A stretch of 64,000 bases of DNA, from NCBI RefSeq assembly GCF_003390335.1, contig NZ_QUOU01000001.1, positions 1,240,001 to 1,304,000 of the forward strand, in the 5' to 3' direction. This DNA is from Thalassotalea euphylliae. GTDB lineage: Bacteria; Pseudomonadota; Gammaproteobacteria; Enterobacterales; Alteromonadaceae. The position numbers were made by a program, and so were the translations under genes. Positions 50,397 to 59,055 of the stretch are shown here, in pieces. The notes under the pieces were generated by a model, which worked only from the letters and a program-made list of their open reading frames with translations, did not search any database and had not been told where the DNA came from. Every line of letters starts with the position of its first letter. The first letter of the stretch is position 1.

Positions 50397-51406
50397 ATTT
50401 TGATTTTTCCTTTGTTGACAAGATAAGTGAAGGCTCTCGATACGAGCTGTATCAAACCTAACCGCACCAACAAGGCGAATAGTTTGTAATGGGGCTTGGA
50501 AGTTGTGCTGAACAGTATTTCGAGTGGATTTGAAAATCTCTGCTTAATAATACGAGATATCTTTGCTAATGCAGCTGGCTTTTGCGGATCATTATTTCTA
50601 ACTAACCTTGCTAATGTGATATTGGTTAAGTTGATATACCAAGAACTAATTTCAGTCCACACTTCTTTTTTGCCAATATTCCGAGAATGCTTGAAGTAAT
50701 TATCTAAGTCCTCGAGCACTTCGTATATATCCATCACCTTTAGAGAAAATGTTTTCGTAATGGCTCCGTCCCTGTTTCTGTAGAAGTATAACCCTGAATT
50801 GATAACTTCTACTTGGTTTGCCTCATATACTATTTTCGGGATTGTTGCCAAGTCTTCATACCAAAGCCCCTTAGGAAAGGCGATGTTATGGTCTGAAAAC
50901 AAGCTTGATTTAATGAGCTTATTACAAGCATTTGGTAACATTTTGCTATACAAGTAGCTGTTTTCTGATTTTTGTATAGTGCCTTGCTTTCCATCAGAGC
51001 AAGGTGGTATGTCTCTAAGCTTATGGCCTAGCTCATCAACTTCAACCATGCCGAAACAGAGGACATCAATCGTTGAATCCTTGATAACCTGATTGACCTT
51101 TTGCAATGTATTTGAAGCCAAATAGTCATCAGAGTCGAGAAACATAAGGTATTCACCTTGTGCTTTTTGAATACCAAAATTTCTGGCATCTGAAAGGCCG
51201 CCATTCGTTTTGTAATGATAGCTGAAAAGTTCGGGATATTTTTGGCAATACTTCTCTGCGATGAGTCCACTTTTGTCGGTTGAGCCATCGTTTATTAACA
51301 AGGCTTCAAAATTAAGATCAGTTTGATTAGCTATGCTTGATAGACAGTCATCTAGATATTCTTCTACGTTGTATATGGGGACAATAATGGAAATAAAGGA
51401 GGTCAC
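50393..51406 (-). CDS. Glycosyltransferase family 2
   Basis: Inverting GT-A glycosyltransferase, 337 residues. The nucleotide-binding start FISIIVPIYNVEEYLDDCLS, the ALLINDGSTDKSG segment, SYHYKTNGGLSDARNFGI and the metal-binding YLMFLDSDDYL (DxD) are all present within the first 100 residues. The rest, a C-terminal acceptor domain, resembles WbbN/EpsJ-type enzymes. It is expressed divergently from the asparagine-synthase-like gene; 145 bp separate the two starts. Confidence 0.92.
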   Translation of the reverse strand: MTSFISIIVPIYNVEEYLDDCLSSIANQTDLNFEALLINDGSTDKSGLIAEKYCQKYPELFSYHYKTNGGLSDARNFGIQKAQGEYLMFLDSDDYLASNTLQKVNQVIKDSTIDVLCFGMVEVDELGHKLRDIPPCSDGKQGTIQKSENSYLYSKMLPNACNKLIKSSLFSDHNIAFPKGLWYEDLATIPKIVYEANQVEVINSGLYFYRNRDGAITKTFSLKVMDIYEVLEDLDNYFKHSRNIGKKEVWTEISSWYINLTNITLARLVRNNDPQKPAALAKISRIIKQRFSNPLEILFSTTSKPHYKLFALLVRLGLIQLVSRAFTYLVNKGKIKI

Positions 51407-51551
51407 AAAGAGATTGATTCAGTAATTCTTAAATAAAAAATTCTAACATAGTCGATACCAGCAATATACAAATTATATAGCCATTAATCGGCGGCAAAGG
51501 TAACATGAGCGTCATTCATCGCGCTATTCAATGATGTTGTATGAGGAAAGA

Positions 51552-53078
51552 ATGCGGGGCTTATATTTAAATTGTAACTTTGAAAAAATGGATTCTATGT
51601 CGCCATTGTCAAAAGACTATAGCGAGACAATAAAACTGCCAGCCCAAGTAGGTGATGGCTATCTCGTATATAGCTCGGAAGAATGGTCAAATTCATCACC
51701 AATTTTGGAAGTGAATGGCAATATATTTATTGTTGCAGGTTGGTTTATATTTGAAAACAAGTTGAATGACTTACCCTCACTTGCAGAGAAATTGTTACAA
51801 GGTGGAAAAGATGTCTTAAATGACGTTGAAGCTGGTTCATTCGTTATATATTGGTGGAACGAACGTACACCGAGTTTGCTTGTTGATCCTTTTGGTTTAT
51901 CAAGTCATTACTTCGATGCTACTGCAAACAAGTTAAGGGTTTCACCTTTTGTATCTGCATTAATTGTAGATGGGCAGCATGTAATAACCCCCATATTAGC
52001 ATCCGTTTTACAGAAAAAAGACCATTTATTTGGGGACTTTACCTTATTTGATGGTATTGAACGTTTGTCGCCTGGTTGCCAAATATTCAACTCAAAGGAT
52101 AAGCAAAAGTATTTTTCATTAAATCCCCCAGAAAGGTTGGAGTTTGAAAGGCAACACGAGCATATCGACGAGTTAGCAAGTCACTGGCAGGTAGATAAAA
52201 GGCTATTACCTATCAGTAGTGGTTTAGATTCTAGGTATTTGCTGGCAAGTAGTCGCTACTATTATGGCTTTACGTACGGGCCAGATAACTCACCAGAGGT
52301 TAGCATCGCCTCAAAATTTGCTGACTGTTTTGATGAGTACTACTCATATGATTATCAGAAGCCGGATGAAAGTAAGCTAGAGTCGGAACTATTATCGGAA
52401 ATGGCGTTTGGGGTTATTAACCCGATTGCCAGATTACTAACAAACTATGAATATATTAAGACTAAGTTCAACAGGGCTACGGCCTTTTTCGATGGTTATT
52501 TAGGCGATCTGTTTCAAAGAGGAACCTACGTCAATTTCAAAGGTGCAGAGGGAGAGCTATTTAAAATATTTCCATTGGTATACAAATACCTTAATTGGTC
52601 AGGAGAGCAGATACTAGCCAAACGATATAAACAACTGAATGATGAAGAGCTCGAATTACTACTAAACGATTTTCGAAAAAATACGAGTGATTTAAAGCTA
52701 GATGAGTATCAAAAGGTAACTTACTACGAGTTTATCTATGGGCGAGGTGCAAGGTATACTGCGTTTGGTAGCAATGTACTATGTGCCCAGTTCTTTACGG
52801 TTGTATCACCATTTGCGTCAAAGAAGTTGTTTAACACATTTATTCATCAGGACTTTACTGAGTCGGTACAGTACAAAACAATGCGTTCTATTTGGAAAAA
52901 AATACCAGAAAAATTTAGAAAGCAACCCGTTGAGTCAGGTTACAGCCCCAAAACACCTGTAATTTTTATTCCATTTATACAGATCATTTATCGTTTGATG
53001 TTTCACTTGATCCCTTCAAGAGCCAATTATGGCGTCGCGCTTAATAGGAAAAAGAAAAGTGCTAAAGAGTCAAGCTAG
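51552..53078 (+). CDS. Asparagine-synthase-like protein lacking the glutaminase cysteine
   Basis: 508 residues with the two-domain layout of glutamine-dependent asparagine synthetase. An N-terminal Ntn-amidotransferase-like region (about 1-185) is followed by an ATP-pyrophosphatase domain with PP-loop LLPISSGLDSRYLLASS (about 221-237). Functional enzymes begin Met-Cys-Gly. Here the aligned start is MRGLYLN, so the nucleophile is absent and an inactive glutaminase is expected. I choose ATG 51552 because of this alignment and GAGGAAAG just upstream; ATG 51531 is also open. Related genes occur in exopolysaccharide loci, possibly amidating uronic acids with another nitrogen source. Confidence 0.7.
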   Translation: MRGLYLNCNFEKMDSMSPLSKDYSETIKLPAQVGDGYLVYSSEEWSNSSPILEVNGNIFIVAGWFIFENKLNDLPSLAEKLLQGGKDVLNDVEAGSFVIYWWNERTPSLLVDPFGLSSHYFDATANKLRVSPFVSALIVDGQHVITPILASVLQKKDHLFGDFTLFDGIERLSPGCQIFNSKDKQKYFSLNPPERLEFERQHEHIDELASHWQVDKRLLPISSGLDSRYLLASSRYYYGFTYGPDNSPEVSIASKFADCFDEYYSYDYQKPDESKLESELLSEMAFGVINPIARLLTNYEYIKTKFNRATAFFDGYLGDLFQRGTYVNFKGAEGELFKIFPLVYKYLNWSGEQILAKRYKQLNDEELELLLNDFRKNTSDLKLDEYQKVTYYEFIYGRGARYTAFGSNVLCAQFFTVVSPFASKKLFNTFIHQDFTESVQYKTMRSIWKKIPEKFRKQPVESGYSPKTPVIFIPFIQIIYRLMFHLIPSRANYGVALNRKKKSAKESS

Positions 53079-53572
53079 TTTAATTTCATTCCTTTGGTTG
53101 TTTAGCATCCCCTAGTTTCTTGAGCCCAGTTTCTTGGGCTCAGTTTCGTGAAAATAAATTGAATCTATTCTATTTTGCGATAAGTCTGATAGGGCGATAG
53201 TGCAAATCAAGTAAAGTGCAAACCAGGAAAGGCAAGCTGTAGAGCCTTAATGTTCTTAGTTTACCCAAACTTAAAACAGGGGGCGCTTGATGTCACTTCC
53301 ATATAGCTTAGTGGGAAAATTATTGAGTTGTTAGTGTAGTTACTTACTGCTTTATACTCTCACCAACCTAGAGTGGCTTATCGCATATCAGTCAAAGACT
53401 CAAATAACTAATGCCCCAATAGGCTTTTGCGATAAGGTTGATTGAAAAGAAAGTTACAAACGATGGGCTTTTGATTAAACCAAAGTGTTAGATTTTCGTT
53501 TATCAAAAGTGCTAAATCCATAGACGCATTTATAAAAACTTTTTAATATCAATAATAAAAAGCGAGCAATTT
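53079..53572. other. 494-bp intergenic region with short repeated motif
   Basis: No reading frame with coding character is seen. A hairpin GAGCCCA-GTTTCT-TGGGCTC (53122-53141) lies 43 bp after the previous stop but lacks a T-run. The 9-mer TGCGATAAG occurs at 53176-53184 and 53428-53436 and inverted at 53377-53385. The promoter for the following lipoprotein gene must lie here but could not be identified with confidence. Confidence 0.5.
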
Positions 53573-54274
53573 ATGGGCATTATCCTTCGAGCTATTTTTG
53601 TAATCTTTTTTGCATTGTCATTGCCGGGATGTAACTCCAGTGAACAACAAGCAGATACAATAACGCCAACAGCGAAAAATCTGGATTGGTGGCAAGCTCG
53701 TCACAGAGCCATAGTTAATCAAGATAAGTCGAATGTGAAGTTAGCTTTTATTGGCGATTCTATTACTCAGCTTTGGCAAGATGAGCGCTATGGTTCGGTT
53801 ATTTGGCAGCAATACTTTTCATCGTACAACCCGATTAATTTGGGCTTTGATAGTGATAAAATTCAAAATGCCTTGTGGCGTATTCAAAACGGCGAACTGG
53901 AAGGAATGTCGCCCGAGTATGTTGTTGTGATGATTGGTACTAACAATGCGTCTTCAGATTCTGCCGACGATATCGCTACAGGGATCATCAATTTAGTTAA
54001 AGAAATTCGTCTGCGTCTACCAAATAGCCAAATTATCGTTCATCGCATCTTTCCAAGAGAAGATCCCGCTAGTATCGCTCGCCAGACGACAAACCTTGCC
54101 AGTCAAAAAGTACAAGAACTATTAGCCGATGATATGGCGCTATACGTCGATATTAATCACTACTTTACTGTCGCGGATGAAAATGTGCCTGCCGATATTA
54201 TGTACGATAAAGTGCACTTAACAACCAAAGGTTATCAAATTTGGGCTGATGCGTTGATGGAGTATCTCAATTAA
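53573..54274 (+). CDS. SGNH/GDSL-family esterase lipoprotein
   Basis: 233 residues with a lipoprotein signal peptide (lipobox SLPGC). The mature protein is a compact SGNH hydrolase: FIGDSITQLW (block I, catalytic Ser, near 62), NLGFDSDKIQNALWR (block II), VVMIGTNNASS (block III Gly-x-Asn) and DKVHLTTKGY (block V Asp-x-x-His). This resembles PAF-acetylhydrolase-like esterases found in bacteria. As an envelope lipoprotein it may deacetylate or de-esterify surface glycan. Five bases separate it from a degraded beta-propeller gene. Confidence 0.85.
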   Translation: MGIILRAIFVIFFALSLPGCNSSEQQADTITPTAKNLDWWQARHRAIVNQDKSNVKLAFIGDSITQLWQDERYGSVIWQQYFSSYNPINLGFDSDKIQNALWRIQNGELEGMSPEYVVVMIGTNNASSDSADDIATGIINLVKEIRLRLPNSQIIVHRIFPREDPASIARQTTNLASQKVQELLADDMALYVDINHYFTVADENVPADIMYDKVHLTTKGYQIWADALMEYLN

Positions 54275-54278
54275 TCTT

Positions 54279-56400
54279 TTGCCGATTGCTGATTTTGACG
54301 CCCCCAAGTTATTAGGGAGTTTCGATTATTCACAAGTAGAGAACATCGAGTATTTGCAAGCACAGCGAGGTAGTGATCTTCAAATAGTTGGTGATAGGTT
54401 GTATGTTCGTGTGAAAGCCGATCAGAGTGCAACCGAGCTTCATTGGTATGCATTTGATATTGCTGATAAGTCTGCCCCACAAGCATTGGGACAGTTTTCA
54501 GTGAATTTGACATCTTCTGACTATCCTACCACTACGTATATTGATGGCGATTACTTGTACTTGCACAGTGAAGCCTTAACCATAGTGGACATTAGTAATA
54601 TTGACGATCCTAAGACGCTGTTCTCGGCAAACTTAGCATCAATGGCAGATGATGCGTTTGACGAGTCAAGGTGGTGGCCAGCAAGTGCCATTTATCAAGA
54701 TACGCTTTATTTAGCCAGTTATACTAAGCTCTTGGTGATTGACATATCAGATAAGGCGGCTCCTGATGTAGTCGATTATGTTGCATCGTTTCCAGATGAA
54801 AATATGCAATTCGAAATAACAACGCTGCAAGTTTATAAAAACTACTTATTTGTTACGAATGCTGGCGGGTACAATTCTAGTGAGGTATTGATATACGATA
54901 TTGCTGCACCTGAAGTTCCCAAGCTATTAAGCCAAGTCGAAGCGACAGGATTCTACTCTTCGGTTTCCATATCAGACGGCTGGCTTTATTTAACGACATC
55001 AGAAGCCAGGCCGTCCGATTCGATACACGATGTTTACTACCCATCTTATGTAAGAGCCTATGATATTGCTGATATTAGTGCCCCTAAGTTTATACATAGG
55101 TATGAATCAGTAGGAAAAGCAGGAACGCTGTTATCAAATAAACGCGGTGTATTAACGTCCAACGGCGGCGCCTTTTCACACCCCTCTAGTATTAAGGCAA
55201 GCGCACCAAGGTTAGGGGAGTTGACTGATATTGGTACAATACAAGACATTGTTATAGATAAAGATATCGCTTATGTGGCTACATCAGAAAAAAGAACTTG
55301 TAACACTTGATATTGGTACTCCTAGTGATATGAAAATATTGGCTTCTCAGCCACAAGATAGCTTGATTTCAGAGCTCCATTTATCGGGCAATCGCCTCTT
55401 TGGTTTGAATGCCGATGAAGATAATACCCCCAAAGGCATGTCTATTTTTAGTCTCACTGAACAATCACGCCCAGCTTTATTGCTGAATTATGGCGCTGGA
55501 AATTCTTATTGGTCGATAGACGTATTTGAAGACACTATGTATTTATCAAGCATGGATGGTATTGATATCGTTGATATCTCAGATGTTAATCGCGCAGATA
55601 GTATATCTTCAATCTCTAGTGTTGAATTTGAGAGACTGCAAGATATCAAGTTCTCGGGTGATATCTTGTTTAGTACTATTCAAGATGGCTTTAAGTTTTT
55701 TGACTTGACGGAGCCTCAAGCGCCTGCTGAATTTCTGGAGTATAAAACGTATGGCTCTGAAGCATACAATGCGGTGGAAGTGAGTGAAATTGACGACTCA
55801 GTGTTTTGGAACGTTTATGATGATCGTGACCTTATAGGCTGGTCATTCCTTATTAAAAGCAACCCTAAAAGCGAGTTGTCTTGGATAGATGTAGAATCGC
55901 CACGCGATGATACCAATGACCAGTCCTATCGAATACATGATCAATCAATCATGGAGATGTCTAATGAAAAAATATATCTGGGTAGCCGGTTTGGTCTCAA
56001 AGTCATAGATCCGTATGCTGATACGATAAAATCGCTTGCGCTTTATAAAATGCCTGAATCGCCATATGTTATTGATGTAGCAGATAATACTGCTCTAGTC
56101 GCTATGGCGTCAGGGCTGATGGCTTTTAATACGGACACGATTATAAGCTCAACCGACCAGTATACCCATGCCAACACGGCAGAGGCATTAGTCTACCACT
56201 TATTCTGGGATGATGAGTTACCGGTGGAATTTAAATGCTTTGTAAGTGCCGGAGAATGTCAGTTGGCGCTAGATGTCGCTAATAAAAACGCAACAGTTAC
56301 TTGGACTATGCCCGCTGATGCAGGGCATGCTGAAATCTCGATTGTCGGCGGAAACCTCTCTTTTTATAACGTGTTTCATGATCAAGTTATTGTCGAGTAG
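54279..56400 (+). pseudogene. Beta-propeller (LVIVD-repeat) protein gene, frameshifted and probably 5'-truncated
   Basis: Two overlapping open frames encode one continuous repeat protein. The first (54279-55310) ends shortly after DIVIDKDIAYVATSEK. The second resumes in another frame with ELVTLDIGTPSDM. Removing one A from the six-A run at 55288-55293 joins them into about 705 residues. Recurrent phrases such as LTIVDISNIDDPK, LLVIDISDKAAPD, VLIYDIAAPEVPK, VRAYDIADISAPK and IDIVDISDVNRAD mark LVIVD-type propeller blades. No signal peptide and no ATG are present at the 5' end, where the frame opens only from about 54258. It may be a true pseudogene, a slippage-controlled gene or contain a sequencing error. 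Confidence 0.75.
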
Positions 56401-56813
56401 CAGGCTCGATTACAAAGTAGGGGTAAGGCTAATCTGTTGAAGCAGGGATGCAGTTATGAGGTTAGTGGCACAAAACTGTTTGATAGTTAAATTTGTGTTA
56501 ACGCGTTTAATGTGCAACAACTAGAATGTTCAAAATGCCAAGGCAATTTGGAAGGAGAAATAATCAAAAAGACACTCGATTTTGTAAGGGCAGGCTCAGT
56601 TGTGGACGGCATCTATATTCGACTTTGAGCATTTACAGTATATGCTTTTTCTAGAACGTTAGCGCGTGCCCAAGTGTACTGGACGAGTGAAAAGACAAAG
56701 TTGGCCGGACTTTGAACCGCAAATGAAAGCTCATTCCAATTGCTTTGATAGTGCCAATGTCAATTATCGAGCCAATTAGTCAAAGGCAAAAATTATAGTA
56801 AGGGTTAATTATT
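56401..56813. other. 413-bp intergenic region, no gene supported
   Basis: Only short open frames occur. One from 56512 to 56628 (38 codons, GTG start, a single Cys-x-x-Cys) could be a remnant of a zinc-ribbon protein but has no ribosome-binding site. AAGGGT at about 56800 serves the next gene. Nothing else was recognised. Confidence 0.4.
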
Positions 56814-57740
56814 ATGCTCAGAGTAATAGTGCTGTGTAGTGCTACCTTAATCTTAGGGGCTTGTGGCGGTAGTGACGCGCTAGATAGCTGCATTGACATA
56901 ACCCCAGCGGTAACTAAAAACACTGCTTTTTTTCCTGCGCAGTCAGCAAGCCTGCTTCAAAATACCAACAATGAAGGTCGCTTAGGGTTGGCTTGTCACA
57001 ACTGTTATGACTATTTCAGCAGAGCACCTGACGATACATTGGCACTTATTAACATGGCTATTCTTGATGGCGTTAACTTGATCGAGTTAGATGTGACCTT
57101 TTCTGCGCCTGAATTAGCGGGGACATGGATAAACCACGGTACAAATAATATTTATGTTTCTTTTTCCCAAGTAATAGCGAGTTCAATACTTAAAGATGCA
57201 GAGCAAATGCTGTTTATTGAATTGAAAGATGAGTCATATACTGCGCAGAGTATCAGGTTGCTATTACGTGAGATGATGGAGCACAGACGTCGAGATGGGA
57301 CTTTTGACTATATCAATGATAATCGTTTGCTAATTCTGCGCAGCTTTTCTGGTTTTGAATATTTATCCATTGTCAGGGATGTATTAACTGAGGTTGAATT
57401 TGAACAACTTAGGCCGTATGTGCGCATTAGTAAATTAATGCGAAAAAGCTCATTAGCCTCTTCTTTTAAGAGTGTCGAGCATACGCATCAATGCGGTTTT
57501 CATATGGTAGAGTTTGACGCTGGCAACGACATCGATAGCCTTTTTGAACTTGCCCGTTTTGCTAAGTCGTTTGGGCTTGGTGTGAATGTGTTTACCTTGT
57601 TTCCTTGGAACGCTCAAGCCTATATTGAGCAATTAGTGCCAAATATTGATGTTGCAACCATTGAGTCATATCGAGGTGATACATCATTACCAACCAACAA
57701 CGCAACTTTCCACGATATTCGCGTTAACTTTGACGATTAA
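56814..57740 (+). CDS. Glycerophosphodiesterase/PLC-like lipoprotein
   Basis: 308 residues with lipobox LILGACGG. The mature part starts with a TIM-barrel-like phosphodiesterase motif: LACHNCYDYFSRAPDDTLAL, then GVNLIELDVTFS and INHG. This matches the GDPD layout of HR-x(n)-PENT, E-x-D and H, but Arg of the first motif is changed. Later FIELKD and VEFDAGN strands fit the family. Function as a phosphodiesterase in the envelope is plausible, and glycerol-phosphate groups of the nearby polymer would be a natural substrate. The changed first motif leaves activity uncertain. Confidence 0.65.
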   Translation: MLRVIVLCSATLILGACGGSDALDSCIDITPAVTKNTAFFPAQSASLLQNTNNEGRLGLACHNCYDYFSRAPDDTLALINMAILDGVNLIELDVTFSAPELAGTWINHGTNNIYVSFSQVIASSILKDAEQMLFIELKDESYTAQSIRLLLREMMEHRRRDGTFDYINDNRLLILRSFSGFEYLSIVRDVLTEVEFEQLRPYVRISKLMRKSSLASSFKSVEHTHQCGFHMVEFDAGNDIDSLFELARFAKSFGLGVNVFTLFPWNAQAYIEQLVPNIDVATIESYRGDTSLPTNNATFHDIRVNFDD

Positions 57741-57741
57741 G

Positions 57742-58053
57742 TCATCCGTTATTTACAGTGTTTGCTGTAAATTTCGCTATTGCTGTTTTTAAATGACGTT
57801 TGCTAAAGTGGATAGATACAGGTCTCATCACTAGCACATAACCTGCCGTTGAAATTAGCGCCGCTAAAGCAAGCGCCCACCAGTCTTGTCTCGCTAAATA
57901 TATAAATGGCGGGATAAGTAATAAGAGTTTAATTAAATTTAATACCAGCTTTTCTGGCACGCTCAGGTGTTGATGAGCTATGTGCATAATGGCATGCTTT
58001 TCCGTTAAAGAAAATTGCTCAAGCTCCGTGAGTTGATTTGTTGAAAATAGCAT
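57742..58053 (-). CDS. Small hypothetical membrane protein
   Basis: 103 residues. About 35 polar N-terminal residues are followed by two hydrophobic segments (VLNLIKLLLLIPPFIYLA and WWALALAALISTAGYVLVM) and a basic C-terminal tail. I do not recognise the family. It is encoded on the minus strand, convergent with the phosphodiesterase-like lipoprotein gene, and is one of the few minus-strand genes of the window. An ATG start lies at 58053 and the gap to the divergent glycosyltransferase is 115 bp. Confidence 0.6.
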   Translation of the reverse strand: MLFSTNQLTELEQFSLTEKHAIMHIAHQHLSVPEKLVLNLIKLLLLIPPFIYLARQDWWALALAALISTAGYVLVMRPVSIHFSKRHLKTAIAKFTANTVNNG

Positions 58054-58168
58054 TTGACTGTCTGTTAATCTTGATTACATGTTATGATTCGATTTTATCA
58101 ATTTTACTTTGATAAAAGAATACGCGCCTTTGATTAGGTAGTTTTTAATTAACATCAGTTTTTCATTA

Positions 58169-59038
58169 ATGTCCGACCTTCCTTTAGTAACGGTTTATAT
58201 TCCGACACATAATCGGTGTCGATTATTAAAAAGAGCAATAGATTCTATTTTCCTTCAAACCTACCCCAATATTGAGTTGATCGTCGTCAACGACGGCTCG
58301 CAAGATGGCACCAAAGACTATTTAGATGAGTTGGCAAGTCAGTCTAAATTTAATATTAAGGTGTTTCATCAAGCAATAGCGAAGGGCGCTTGCGTGGCTC
58401 GAAATATAGCGATTCGCCATGCCAAAGGCCACTATATTACTGGATTAGATGATGACGATGAATTTCTGCCATGCCGGATACAGGAATTGGTCAATCAATT
58501 TGATGAGCAGTATTCACTGGTCTGTACGGGTTTTAAATGGCACTACGGCAAACGATATCGAAAAGTTGATAATAAAGAGAAAATTATTCGATTGCCCGAT
58601 CAGCTAAGTTATAACTATTGCTCTAATCAAGTATTGACCCTAACCGAACGATTTCGGGCGATAGGAGGCTTTGATGAAGCACTTGTTGCTTGTCAGGATT
58701 ACGATATGTGGACAAGGCTGATTGAACGATTTGGTGATGCCAAGCGAGTGGCTGGTGCATCCTATGTTGTGCATCGTGGTGACGAGGTTGAACGTATTAC
58801 GGAGCCAACTAACTGGTTGATGGGGCATCGTCAATTTATGGCTAAACATGCCGGGAAGATGGACGGAATAAATATTTCAAATCAGGAGTTTAAGTTAATA
58901 ACGGTTAAACAAGAAAAGTTTGGCTTGGTTCGGTTACTAAGAAGCCTTAAAGGCGGGTTAGTACGAGAAAAATTTCGCTACTTTCTTTCCTCTAACCTCT
59001 CATTTCTGGCCCGCCTACGTGTGATACTATTGAAGTAG
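58169..59038 (+). CDS. Glycosyltransferase family 2
   Basis: Inverting GT-A glycosyltransferase, 289 residues. Motifs: LVTVYIPTHNRCRLLKRAID at the start, IELIVVNDGSQDGTKDYLDE, GACVARNIAIRHAKGHYITG and the DDDDEF metal-binding segment (about 93-98). A later CQDYDMWTRLIERFG phrase matches the E/D-D-x-x-W acceptor-side motif of this family. Probably part of a two-gene unit with the following glycosyltransferase, 17 bp downstream. Confidence 0.92.
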   Translation: MSDLPLVTVYIPTHNRCRLLKRAIDSIFLQTYPNIELIVVNDGSQDGTKDYLDELASQSKFNIKVFHQAIAKGACVARNIAIRHAKGHYITGLDDDDEFLPCRIQELVNQFDEQYSLVCTGFKWHYGKRYRKVDNKEKIIRLPDQLSYNYCSNQVLTLTERFRAIGGFDEALVACQDYDMWTRLIERFGDAKRVAGASYVVHRGDEVERITEPTNWLMGHRQFMAKHAGKMDGINISNQEFKLITVKQEKFGLVRLLRSLKGGLVREKFRYFLSSNLSFLARLRVILLK

Positions 59039-59055
59039 CTAGGCGGAGCAATGAT

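Noticed and set aside
55288..55293. Programmed ribosomal frameshift in the propeller gene
   Set aside because: A six-A run alone is not a convincing slippery site with a stimulator, and the missing 5' end points to decay. Kept only as a possibility.
56512..56628. 38-codon frame with one Cys-x-x-Cys in the gap after the propeller gene
   Set aside because: There is no ribosome-binding site and no recognisable family, and chance is as likely as a gene remnant.
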